Shown: piece by piece, positions 54,302 to 62,154 of the stretch
Numbering within the stretch: position 1 is the first letter of the stretch
Layout of the letters: each line of letters opens with the position of its first letter
Assembly (NCBI RefSeq): GCF_000069785.1
Contig: NC_010528.1
Span: 248,001-312,000 of the forward strand
DNA length: 64,000 bases
Reading direction: 5' to 3'
DNA from: Cupriavidus taiwanensis LMG 19424
GTDB lineage: Bacteria; Pseudomonadota; Gammaproteobacteria; Burkholderiales; Burkholderiaceae
Program-made: the position numbers and the translations under genes
The notes under the pieces: model-generated
What the model was told of the DNA's origin: nothing
The model's input: only the letters and a program-made list of their open reading frames with translations
Database searches by the model: none

Positions 54302-55192
54302 TCAATGGGTGCCGTAGCTGAAGCGCCGGGCCAGCGCCAGCAGCGCATGTTCCAGCAGCAGGCCGATGAGGCCGATCACGAAGATGGCGATCACGATGTG
54401 CTCGACCTTCAGGTTGTTCCACTCGTCCCACAGCCAGAAGCCGATGCCGGTGCCTCCGGTGAGCATCTCGGCCGCGACGATCACCAGCCAGGCCGTGCCG
54501 ATCGACAGCCGCACGCCGGTCAGCATGTACGGCAGCACCGCGGGAAACAGCACGCGCGTGAACACCTTCCATTCCGACAGGTCGAGCACGCGCGCCACGT
54601 TCAGGTAGTCCTGCGGCACGCGCGTGACGCCCACCGCGGTGTTGATCACCATCGGCCAGATCGAGCAGATAAAGATCGCCCAGATCGCCGCCGGATTGGC
54701 CGCCTTGAACAGCAGCAGCCCGATCGGCAGCCATGCCAGCGGCGAGACCGGCCGCAGCAGGCTGATCACCGGTGCGGTCATGGCGTTCAGGAAGGCGAAG
54801 CGCCCGATCACGAAACCGGCCGGGATGCCGACCAGCGCCGCCAGGCCGAAGCCCGCCGCCACGCGCGCCAGCGAAGCCAGCACGTTCCAGCCGATGCCCT
54901 GGTCATTGGGCCCGTTGCGGTAGAACGGGTCGGCAAACAGCGGCACCGCGGCGTTCCAGGTCGCGCCCGGTGTGGGAATGGCCGGGATCAGGCTGGCGAT
55001 GCCGTGCCAGGCCAGTACGAACAGGGCGAAGCCCAGCAGCGGCGGCACCGCCTTGAGCACCAGCGCGGCAGCGGCCTCGCGGCGTGCCGCGCGCAGCGCC
55101 TGCGCGGAGATTTCCTGTTCGCGCCGGCGTGTGCGTTCCTTGGTGTCGGGGTCGGCTGCGGCATCGGGCGTGGTGGAGGCAATGGCATTCAT
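54302..55192 (-). CDS. nrtB: Nitrate-type ABC transporter permease
   Basis: A 296-residue BPD_transp_1 permease with a charged N-tail (about 45 residues) and six or so helices. The cytoplasmic coupling loop is in LNVARVLDLSEWKVFTRVLFPAVLPYMLTGVRLSIGTAWLVIVAAEM (EAA motif). GIGFWLWDEWNNLKVEHI is typical of the NrtB group. AAAGGAG lies 6-12 bp before the ATG. It is 31 bp after the receptor gene and 19 bp before the ATPase, one operon. Confidence 0.93.
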   Translation of the reverse strand: MNAIASTTPDAAADPDTKERTRRREQEISAQALRAARREAAAALVLKAVPPLLGFALFVLAWHGIASLIPAIPTPGATWNAAVPLFADPFYRNGPNDQGIGWNVLASLARVAAGFGLAALVGIPAGFVIGRFAFLNAMTAPVISLLRPVSPLAWLPIGLLLFKAANPAAIWAIFICSIWPMVINTAVGVTRVPQDYLNVARVLDLSEWKVFTRVLFPAVLPYMLTGVRLSIGTAWLVIVAAEMLTGGTGIGFWLWDEWNNLKVEHIVIAIFVIGLIGLLLEHALLALARRFSYGTH

Positions 55193-55223
55193 GTCGGGCT
55201 CCTTTGGTCAGGGGCACTGCGGA

Positions 55224-56558
55224 TCAGGCGGAAGGCGTGCCGGCGGCCTTGATCTTGAAACCGTCGGCATAGGCTTTCGGGTCCTTGCCGTCCCAGACCA
55301 CGCCGTCGATCAGCTTCGAGCTGCGCATGTCGCTCTTGGGCAGCGGCACCTGCGCGGCGGTGGCGGCCTGCTTGTAGATGTCGATGCGGTTGACCTGCCT
55401 GGCCACGGCGAGGTAATCCGGGTGGGCCTTGAGCAGGCCCCAGCGCTTGTGCTGCGTCAGGAACCACATGCCGTCGGACAGGAACGGGAAGTTCGCGTTG
55501 CCGTCCTGGTAGAACTTCATCGCGTCGGGGTCGTCCCAGGTCTTGCCCAGCCCGTTGGTGTAGCGGCCCAGCATGCGGTCGAGGATGATGTCCATGTCGG
55601 TGTTGACGTAGGACTTCGCGGCGATGGTTTCGGCGGTCTTGCGGCGGTTTGACGCCGAGGCATCGATGAACTTCGATGCCTCCAGCACCGCCGCCACCAT
55701 CGCGCGCGCGGTGTTCGGATACTTCTGCACGAACTCCGCGGTGGTGCCCAAGGTCTTTTCCGGATGGTTCTTCCAGATCGCCTGCGTGGTCTCGGCGGTG
55801 AAGCCGATCTTGTCGGCGATCGCGCGCGCCCCCCACGGCTCGCCCACGCAGAAGCCGTCCATATTGCCCACGCGCATGTTGGCCACCATCTGCGGCGGCG
55901 GCACCGTGATGGCCTTGGCGTCCTGCATCGGGTTGATGCCGTTGGCCGCCAGCCAGTAGTACAGCCACATCGCGTGCGTGCCGGTCGGGAAGGTCTGGGC
56001 GAAGGTGTAGTCACGCTTTTCCTTTGCCATCAGCGCTTTCAGGCTGGCGCCGTCGCGCACGCCTTTCTCGGCCAGCTTGGACGACAGCGTGATGGCCTGG
56101 CCGTTGTGGTTCAGGCTCATCAGCACGGCCATGTCCTTTTTCGGCCCGCCGATCCCGAGCTGCACGCCATAGACCAGGCCGTAGAGCACGTGGGCGGCGT
56201 CCAGCTCGCCATTGACCAGCTTGTCGCGCACGCCCGCCCATGAGGCTTCCTTGGTCGGCGTGATCTTGATGCCGTATTTCTTGTCGAGCCCGAGCGTGGC
56301 CGCCATGACCACCGAGGCGCAGTCCGTCAGCGGAATAAAGCCGATGCGCACCTCGGTCTTCTCCGGCGCGTCGGAGCCGGCCGCCCAGGCGCCGGCGCGC
56401 ACCAGCGGATCGACCAGCGTCATCACGCTGGCACTGGCGATGGTGGCCAGCGCACGGCGCCGGCCGCTGCTGGCCGGTACCGCGTCGGCGGAGGCAGCGG
56501 CGTCGGAGTTCTGGACGGCTGCGTGCAGCGGCCTGGCATGGCTGAGGCGAGTGGGCAT
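55224..56558 (-). CDS. nrtA: Nitrate ABC transporter substrate-binding protein (NrtA-like), Tat signal
   Basis: A 444-residue receptor. The N-terminus has a long leader with a twin-arginine motif (SGRRRALATIASASVM, about residues 29-44) followed by a hydrophobic stretch, so Tat export is likely. The mature part begins VRIGFIPLTDCASVVMAATLGLDKKYGI, with the CmpA/NrtA signatures KEASWAGVRDKLVNGELDAAHVL, TFPTGTHAMWLYYWLAANGI and NMDGFCVGEPWGARAI. It lacks the C-terminal lipoprotein anchor style of cyanobacterial NrtA. The start at 56558 has GGAG upstream, directly after an intrinsic terminator that forms part of the ANTAR-controlled leader. It could alternatively bind nitrite or cyanate. Confidence 0.92.
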   Translation of the reverse strand: MPTRLSHARPLHAAVQNSDAAASADAVPASSGRRRALATIASASVMTLVDPLVRAGAWAAGSDAPEKTEVRIGFIPLTDCASVVMAATLGLDKKYGIKITPTKEASWAGVRDKLVNGELDAAHVLYGLVYGVQLGIGGPKKDMAVLMSLNHNGQAITLSSKLAEKGVRDGASLKALMAKEKRDYTFAQTFPTGTHAMWLYYWLAANGINPMQDAKAITVPPPQMVANMRVGNMDGFCVGEPWGARAIADKIGFTAETTQAIWKNHPEKTLGTTAEFVQKYPNTARAMVAAVLEASKFIDASASNRRKTAETIAAKSYVNTDMDIILDRMLGRYTNGLGKTWDDPDAMKFYQDGNANFPFLSDGMWFLTQHKRWGLLKAHPDYLAVARQVNRIDIYKQAATAAQVPLPKSDMRSSKLIDGVVWDGKDPKAYADGFKIKAAGTPSA

Positions 56559-56572
56559 TGCTTGGCTCCAAG

Positions 56573-56632
56573 AAAAAAAGCGTCCCCTCGCGCAGCCGGC
56601 TTCGCCAGAAGACCGGTGCGCTGCGGGGACGC
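56573..56632 (-). terminator. Intrinsic terminator (attenuator) in the nrtA leader
   Basis: On the minus strand GCGTCCCC (56632-56625) pairs with GGGGACGC (56587-56580), with inner pairing of GCAGC/GCTGC and CCGG/CCGG arms, then a run of seven U. It lies 15 nt before the nrtA start codon, with the Shine-Dalgarno GGAG just after it. Placed downstream of a NasT gene and two ANTAR-type hairpins, it is the regulated stop. Confidence 0.88.
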
Positions 56633-56651
56633 CGTTGTCCGTGGCGTGACG

Positions 56652-56667
56652 CGGCCCGCGTTGGCCG
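56652..56667 (-). promoter_or_regulatory. ANTAR-type RNA hairpin P2 in the nrtA leader
   Basis: CGGCC-AACGCG-GGCCG on the minus strand: 5-bp stem and a hexaloop with A at position 1 and G at position 4, the rule known for ANTAR antiterminator targets. It begins 18 nt after P1 and ends 19 nt before the terminator stem. Confidence 0.75.
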
Positions 56668-56685
56668 TGTCCGCCTGAGTTGTCG

Positions 56686-56705
56686 ATCGGCCGCCGTTGG
56701 CCGAT
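56686..56705 (-). promoter_or_regulatory. ANTAR-type RNA hairpin P1 in the nrtA leader
   Basis: ATCGGCC-AACGGC-GGCCGAT on the minus strand: perfect 7-bp stem and a hexaloop with A1 and G4. With P2 it forms the dual-hairpin motif bound by dimeric ANTAR proteins such as NasR and EutV. Confidence 0.78.
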
Positions 56706-56934
56706 ACCAGCATGACGCAAGCCGTGTGCCAGCATCGTGCGGTGCAGCATTTCGGGGAACGTTGTCCCGGAACGGGGCGAAACGGACGAGAACGGTGCGT
56801 ACGTGACGCGCTCCGGACCCAGCCGCCGCACTCCCGCGAAGAGGGATCGGCCAGGCGGGAAGGGAGGGTGCGCCACGAGCGTGCGGCGCACCAGCCGCGT
56901 GCGGCGCTGCACCGCGGCGGCGATGGCAGGGCGC

Positions 56935-57579
56935 TCAGCCCATGACGTCGATCACGCGCTGCGCGGCATCCACCAGCTTCAGCCCGCGTTCCATCGCCAT
57001 GCTGCGCAGGCGCTTGTAGGCCTCTTCCTCGCTGAGCCCGCGCGCCTGCATCAGCAGGCCCTTGGCGCGCTCCACCACCTTGCGCTCGGCCAGCTTCAGC
57101 CGCGTGGCGTCGAGTTCGGCGCGCAACTGCTGGTCCAGTTCGAAGCGTGCATAGGCGACGTCGAGCACGGTCTTGACGCGTTCGGCGCGCAAGCCGTCGA
57201 CGATATAGGCGGTAATGCCCGCGCTGAGCGCGGCCTTGATGCGCTGGCTGTCGTCATTGTCGGTAAACAGCACGATGGGGCGCGGCGCGTGCTGGGTCGA
57301 GACGCACACGTGCTCGATGGTGTCGCGCGCGGCCGACTCGGACGCGATGATCAGCATGTCCGGCTGGCTGGCGGTGATCACATCGGGAAGCCGCAGGTCG
57401 GCGTCGACGACCTGGATCTCGGTGAAGCCCGCGTTCACCAGCCCGCTGCGGATGGTCTCGACGTTGAGCGGATCGGCGTCGAGCGGATCACGCACGAGCA
57501 GGATACGCAGCACCCGGCCGGTGGCGGGGGTGGCCGGGTTCGCTGGCGCGGGCGTGGGGGGCGGATGGCGTCTTGTCAT
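56935..57579 (-). CDS. nasT: NasT-type ANTAR-domain response regulator (transcription antiterminator)
   Basis: A 214-residue protein. Residues 20-140 are a receiver-like domain ([72 protein letters not shown]). The last about 60 residues are the ANTAR RNA-binding domain ([37 protein letters not shown]). NasT proteins bind paired hairpins in nascent leaders and prevent termination. In other bacteria they are held inactive by the nitrate sensor NasS, which is not encoded here. The target leader lies directly downstream, before nrtA. The first 18 residues are Pro/Ala-rich. Confidence 0.93.
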   Translation of the reverse strand: MTRRHPPPTPAPANPATPATGRVLRILLVRDPLDADPLNVETIRSGLVNAGFTEIQVVDADLRLPDVITASQPDMLIIASESAARDTIEHVCVSTQHAPRPIVLFTDNDDSQRIKAALSAGITAYIVDGLRAERVKTVLDVAYARFELDQQLRAELDATRLKLAERKVVERAKGLLMQARGLSEEEAYKRLRSMAMERGLKLVDAAQRVIDVMG

Positions 57580-57603
57580 GGCTGGCTCTGTTGCAGTGCG
57601 CCA

Positions 57604-57619
57604 TGCAAGATTCGCGCCG
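57604..57619 (-). promoter_or_regulatory. Possible sigma-54 promoter of nasT
   Basis: On the minus strand CGGCGCG-AATC-TTGCA keeps the invariant GG and GC at the required 10-base distance and five of seven bases of the -24 box. It lies 25 bp before the nasT start, leaving a very short leader. Moderate evidence only. Confidence 0.4.
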
Positions 57620-57787
57620 GGCGGGGGCACGGATGGCGCGCCAATCCGGTGCGGCGGCGCTGCGAGCGTGCCTGGATTCATTGTATGCGGCCGTACGCAG
57701 GGCACAGCGCGCGGTGTATCCTGTTGCCCTGCTGCGCCCGGCACCGGGCCCCGCCGCAGCACTGATCAGAACTATCTGGAGAGATGC

Positions 57788-58489
57788 ATGACCGAATTCG
57801 TGTTCGCCCCGCCCGCGCCCGTTGGCGTGCCCGTGCGCGGCAGCGATGCCAGCTTTCCGGTCCGGCGCGTGTACTGCGTCGGCCGCAACTATGCCGCCCA
57901 TGCCCGGGAAATGGGTTCGGACCCTGACCGCGAGCCGCCGTTCTTCTTCTGCAAGCCGTCCGACGCGGTCAGCTATGTCGCCGACGGCACCGAGGGCAGC
58001 TTCCCTTATCCGCCGGGCACCAGCAACTGCCACTATGAAGTCGAGCTGGTGGTGGCGATCGGCAAGGGCGGCCGCGACATCCCGGTCGAGCAGGCCGCCG
58101 GCCATGTGTTCGGCTATGCCGTGGGCCTGGACATGACGCGCCGTGACCTGCAGAACGAATCGAAGAAAACCGGCCGCCCTTGGGAGACCGGCAAGGCCTT
58201 CGACCACTCCGCCCCGATCGGGCCGATCGTGCCGGTCGCGGCCATCGGCCATCCGCAAAAGGGCGAGGTCACGCTGTCGGTCAACGGCGTGGAAAAGCAG
58301 CGCGGCGACTTGTCGGACCTGATCTGGTCGGTGCCGGAGATGGTGTCGTACCTGTCGAAGCTGTTCGAGCTGCAGCCAGGCGACCTGATCTTCAGCGGCA
58401 CGCCCGAGGGCGTGGGCCCGGTGGTCAAGGGCGATGTCATGCAGTGCCGCGTCGGCGGCGTGGGCGATCTCACCATCAAGGTAGTCTGA
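57788..58489 (+). CDS. Fumarylacetoacetate hydrolase-family protein (fumarylpyruvate hydrolase-like)
   Basis: A 233-residue FAH-fold enzyme. [19 protein letters not shown] is the N-terminal signature; the metal ligands are in [16 protein letters not shown] (ExE) and [14 protein letters not shown] (D). [12 protein letters not shown] and [14 protein letters not shown] complete the site. This short form is typical of fumarylpyruvate hydrolases of the gentisate route, and the next gene is a maleylpyruvate/maleylacetoacetate isomerase, so both would act one after the other in ring-cleavage product breakdown. GGAGAG lies before the ATG. Confidence 0.9.
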   Translation: MTEFVFAPPAPVGVPVRGSDASFPVRRVYCVGRNYAAHAREMGSDPDREPPFFFCKPSDAVSYVADGTEGSFPYPPGTSNCHYEVELVVAIGKGGRDIPVEQAAGHVFGYAVGLDMTRRDLQNESKKTGRPWETGKAFDHSAPIGPIVPVAAIGHPQKGEVTLSVNGVEKQRGDLSDLIWSVPEMVSYLSKLFELQPGDLIFSGTPEGVGPVVKGDVMQCRVGGVGDLTIKVV

Positions 58490-58493
58490 ACCG

Positions 58494-59141
58494 ATGCTCA
58501 AGCTTTACAGCTATTTCCGCAGTTCGGCCTCGTTCCGCGTGCGTATCGCGCTGGAACTGAAGGGCCTGTCCTATGACTACGTGCCGGTGCACCTGCTCAA
58601 GGAAGGCGGCCAGCAACTCAAGCCGGAGTTCCGCGCGGTGAACCCCGACGGCCTGGTGCCGGCGCTGGTCGATGGCGAGCACGTGCTGCAGCAATCGCTG
58701 GCCATCGTCGAGTATCTCGACGAGGTCCATCCCGAGCCGAAGCTGCTGCCTGGCACGGCGCTGGACCGCGCCTATGTGCGCGGCCTGGCGCAGGAGATCG
58801 CCTGCGAGATCCATCCGCTGAACAACCTGCGCGTGCTCAAGTACCTGAAGCACACGGTTGGCGTGACCGACGAGGTCAAGGACGCGTGGTACCGCCACTG
58901 GATCGAGCTGGGCTTCGCCTCGCTGCAAGCGAACCTGGAGCGCAGCGGCAAGGCCGGGCGCTTCTGCTTTGGCGATACGCCCACGCTGGCCGACCTGTGC
59001 CTGGTGCCGCAGGTGTTCAACGCCCAGCGTTTCAATATCGACGTGGCGCGCTATCCGGCGATCGCGAAGATCTATGAAACCTGCATGGCGCTGCCGGCGT
59101 TCCAGAAGGCAGAGCCGAAGTCGCAGCCCGACGCGGAATAG
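58494..59141 (+). CDS. maiA: Maleylacetoacetate / maleylpyruvate isomerase (zeta-class GST)
   Basis: A 215-residue glutathione transferase-fold enzyme. LYSYFRSSASFRVRIALELKGL carries the SSxxxR active-site loop of zeta-class isomerases; NPDGLVPALVDGEHVLQQSLAIVEYLDE is the glutathione-binding part with the QS pair. It isomerises the cis to the trans ring-fission product using glutathione. The gene starts 4 bp after the hydrolase stop. No gentisate or homogentisate dioxygenase is in the window, so which of the two routes it serves is open. Confidence 0.9.
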   Translation: MLKLYSYFRSSASFRVRIALELKGLSYDYVPVHLLKEGGQQLKPEFRAVNPDGLVPALVDGEHVLQQSLAIVEYLDEVHPEPKLLPGTALDRAYVRGLAQEIACEIHPLNNLRVLKYLKHTVGVTDEVKDAWYRHWIELGFASLQANLERSGKAGRFCFGDTPTLADLCLVPQVFNAQRFNIDVARYPAIAKIYETCMALPAFQKAEPKSQPDAE

Positions 59142-59162
59142 TATTGCGACCCGGCAAAACGC

Positions 59163-59190
59163 AAACGCCCCGGCACTGCCGGGGCGTCTT
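59163..59190. terminator. Terminator between maiA and ftsY
   Basis: ACGCCCCGGC (59165-59174) pairs with GCCGGGGCGT (59178-59187), loop ACT, followed by CTTGTCTT. The T-tract is modest. Confidence 0.7.
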
Positions 59191-59210
59191 GTCTTGCAGG
59201 ACGTCGGAAT

Positions 59211-60368
59211 TCAACCCAGCAGCGCGTCGGCGAACTCCTCGGCCTTGAATGGCTGCAGGTCTTCCACCTTCTCGCCCACGCCGATGAAGTACACCGGCAC
59301 CGGGCGCTGGCGCGCGATCGCCGCCAGGATGCCGCCCTTGGCGGTGCCGTCGAGCTTGGTCACGATCAGGCCGGTAAGCCCAAGCGCGTCGTCGAAGGCA
59401 CGGGTTTGCTGCAAGGCATTCTGGCCGGTATTGGCGTCGATCACCAGCAGAACCTCGTGCGGGGCGCTGGGCATGGCCTTGCTGATCACGCGCTTGACCT
59501 TTTTCAGCTCTTCCATCAGGTGCAGCTGCGTCGGCAGGCGCCCGGCGGTGTCGGCCATGACGATATCGATGCCGCGCGCCTTGGCGGCGTTGACGGCGTC
59601 GAAGATCACCGCCGCGGGGTCGCCGCTTTCCTGCGCCACCACGGTGACGTTGTTGCGTTCGCCCCAGATCGCCAGCTGCTCGCGCGCGGCGGCGCGGAAG
59701 GTGTCGCCGGCGGCGAGCAGCACCTTCTGGTCATAGCGCTGGAAATGCTTGCACAGCTTGCCGATGCTGGTGGTCTTGCCGGCGCCGTTGACGCCAGCGA
59801 TCATCATCACCAGAGGCTGCTCGCGGCCCAGCTCCATGGTCTTTTCGAGCGGGCGCAGCAGCCTGGTCAGCAGCTCGCGCAGCGCCGTCTTGACGCCTTC
59901 GGCGGTTTCGATGCGTTCGGCCTTGACGCGCTTGCGCAGCTCGCCCAGCAGGTACTCGGTGGCCTCGACGCCGGCGTCGGCCATCAGCAGCGCGGTTTCC
60001 AGCTCCTCGAACAGGTCTTCGTCGACCTTGACGCCGACGAACAGCGTCCCCAGGTTGCGGCTGGTCTTGGACAGGCCGGTGCGCAGGCGCTGCATCCAGC
60101 CTTGCCGGGCTTCGGCGCTGGGCGCGGGCGGGGGCACCAGTTCCAGCGTCTCGGCCGCCACCGGCGCCGGCGCGGGCGGGGGCACTTGCGCCGGCACGGG
60201 CACGGGAACCGGGACGGGGGCAGGGGCGGGCGAGGGCGTCGGGGACGGTGCTGGTGCCGGGGCCGGGGCGGGCACCGCCGGCGCGGGGGCCGGGGCGGGC
60301 GCGGGCGCCTCGACGGTGGCCTCGACGGGCGCCGGCTCGGCCTTGCGCTTCTTCCAGAAACTAAACAT
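59211..60368 (-). CDS. ftsY: Signal recognition particle receptor FtsY
   Basis: A 385-residue SRP-type GTPase guiding ribosomes to the membrane. The N-terminal WKKRKAEPAPVEATVEAP is followed by about 50 residues of Pro/Ala/Val/Ser repeats; the NG domain begins near residue 85. GTPase motifs are GVNGAGKTTSIGKL (G1), DTFRAAAREQL, DTAGRLPTQ (G3) and TKLDGTAKGG (G4). The acidic A domain of E. coli FtsY is replaced by the Pro-Ala tract. It is divergent from the M16 peptidase pair; rsmD, commonly next to ftsY, is 3.2 kb away on the other side of them. Confidence 0.96.
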   Translation of the reverse strand: MFSFWKKRKAEPAPVEATVEAPAPAPAPAPAVPAPAPAPAPSPTPSPAPAPVPVPVPVPAQVPPPAPAPVAAETLELVPPPAPSAEARQGWMQRLRTGLSKTSRNLGTLFVGVKVDEDLFEELETALLMADAGVEATEYLLGELRKRVKAERIETAEGVKTALRELLTRLLRPLEKTMELGREQPLVMMIAGVNGAGKTTSIGKLCKHFQRYDQKVLLAAGDTFRAAAREQLAIWGERNNVTVVAQESGDPAAVIFDAVNAAKARGIDIVMADTAGRLPTQLHLMEELKKVKRVISKAMPSAPHEVLLVIDANTGQNALQQTRAFDDALGLTGLIVTKLDGTAKGGILAAIARQRPVPVYFIGVGEKVEDLQPFKAEEFADALLG

Positions 60369-60596
60369 TGGGGAACGGGGTCAATACCGGGGCCGATACC
60401 CTGGCGGCAGCCAATGCCAGCAGGCAACCGGTGATTAATCAATGCGCTACGCTGGCTTCGCGACGGCTGGGGAGAAACCGTTGTGGTCCCGGCCGGCGAT
60501 TGCGTATAGTTCGCTACATGAGTTCACTTCATGGCAGATTCGCGCGCCGCGTCGCGCACGCGAATCGATCGGCAAAATTCTAGCAGACGGGGTCGC

Positions 60597-62144
60597 ATGA
60601 ACCATTGCGCTGTCATGACCGCAGCGGGCGCGCCAGGCACCAAAGCCGCCGCCCAAACGCGCATCCAACGCCACGCACCGCCTTTCCAGGCGCCTGCCGC
60701 CCGCGCCGCACGACTGGCGCGGCGTGTCATTCCCGCGCTGCTGCTGGCGCTGCTGCCCTGGTCGCCGCCCGCGGCGGCACAGGGCGTGGTGGCCTCGCCG
60801 ATGCCCGCCGCCCAGACCGCGCCGGCCGGCGCCACCGCCCAGGGCACGACCGAGTACCGGCTGTCCAACGGGCTGCGGCTGATCGTCAAGGAAGACCATC
60901 GCGCGCCGACCGTCGCCCACCAGGTCTGGTACCGCGTGGGCGGTATCGACGAGGTCAGCGGCACCACCGGCGTCGCCCATATGCTCGAGCACATGATGTT
61001 CAAGGGCACGCCCAAGGTCGGCGTGGGCGAATTCTCGAAGCAGGTGGCGGCCCTGGGCGGGCGCGAGAACGCCATGACGAACCGCGACTTCACCATGTAC
61101 TACCAGCAGATCGGCAAGCAGTACCTGCCGAAGATGATGGAACTGGAAGCCGACCGCATGGCCAACCTGGTCATCACGAAGGACGAGTTCGAGCGCGAGA
61201 TGAAGGTGGTGATGGAAGAACGCCGCCTGCGCACCGACGACTCCGCGCGCGGCACGGTCTATGAGCAGCTGCTGGCCACGGTTTACACCGCCGCCGCCTA
61301 CCGGCACCCAGTGATCGGCTGGATGGACGACCTCGTCAACATGCGCGTGGAAGACGTCAAGGACTGGTATCGCCACTGGTATGTGCCCAACAACGCCACG
61401 GTGATCGTCACCGGCGATGTCAAGGCCGACGAAGTGCGAGCGCTGGCCGAGCGCTACTACGGCAAGCTCAAGCCACGCGCGCTGCCGGTGCGCAAGGACC
61501 AGGAAGAGCCGGCGCAGAAGGGCATCAAGCGCATCTGGGTCAAGGCCCCCGCCGAGAACCAGTACATGGTGATGGCCTACAAGGTGCCGCGCCTGCGCGA
61601 CGTCGAGAAAGACGTCGACCCCTATGCGCTCGAGGTGCTGGCCGCCGTGCTCAACGGCTACGACAACGCGCGCCTGACCCGCGAACTGGTGCGCGAGCGG
61701 CGCCTGGCCGACGACGTCAATGTCGGCTACGACAGCATCAACCGCGGCGAGTCGCTGTTCGTGCTCGATGGCACGCCGGCCTCTGGCCACAACACGGACG
61801 AGATCGAGCGCGCGCTGCGCGCGGAGATCCAGCGCATCGCCAGCGAAGGCGTGTCGCCGGAAGAGCTCAAGCGCGTCAAGGCGCAGGTGGTGGCCGGCCA
61901 GATCTACAAGCGCGATTCCGTATTCGGGCAGGGCATGGAGATCGGCGTATCCGAGATTTCGGACATCTCGTGGCGCCAGATCGACCGCATGCTGGACAAG
62001 ATCAAGGCCGTCACGCCAGCGCAGGTACAGGCCGTCGCCGCGAAGTATTTCAACGACGACAACCTGACCGTGGCCACGCTGGTGCCGCAGCCGATCGACC
62101 CGAACAAGCCCAAGTCCCAGGCCCCGTCGGGCCTGCGCCACTGA
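60597..62144 (+). CDS. M16-family zinc metalloprotease (catalytic subunit)
   Basis: A 515-residue pitrilysin-type protease. A signal or anchor (VIPALLLALLPWSPPAAAQ) precedes the first M16 domain, with the inverted zinc motif HMLEH in TGVAHMLEHMMFKGTPKVG and the later Glu in ALGGRENAMTNRDFT, so it is catalytically competent. The second domain has VKAPAENQYMVMAYKVPRLRD and ARLTRELVRERRLADDVNVGYDS. ATG at 60597 is chosen (GGGG upstream); 60615 is an alternative. It lies 10 bp before an M16 gene lacking the motif, so the two probably form a heterodimer in the periplasm. Confidence 0.93.
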   Translation: MNHCAVMTAAGAPGTKAAAQTRIQRHAPPFQAPAARAARLARRVIPALLLALLPWSPPAAAQGVVASPMPAAQTAPAGATAQGTTEYRLSNGLRLIVKEDHRAPTVAHQVWYRVGGIDEVSGTTGVAHMLEHMMFKGTPKVGVGEFSKQVAALGGRENAMTNRDFTMYYQQIGKQYLPKMMELEADRMANLVITKDEFEREMKVVMEERRLRTDDSARGTVYEQLLATVYTAAAYRHPVIGWMDDLVNMRVEDVKDWYRHWYVPNNATVIVTGDVKADEVRALAERYYGKLKPRALPVRKDQEEPAQKGIKRIWVKAPAENQYMVMAYKVPRLRDVEKDVDPYALEVLAAVLNGYDNARLTRELVRERRLADDVNVGYDSINRGESLFVLDGTPASGHNTDEIERALRAEIQRIASEGVSPEELKRVKAQVVAGQIYKRDSVFGQGMEIGVSEISDISWRQIDRMLDKIKAVTPAQVQAVAAKYFNDDNLTVATLVPQPIDPNKPKSQAPSGLRH

Positions 62145-62154
62145 GAACAAGGCG

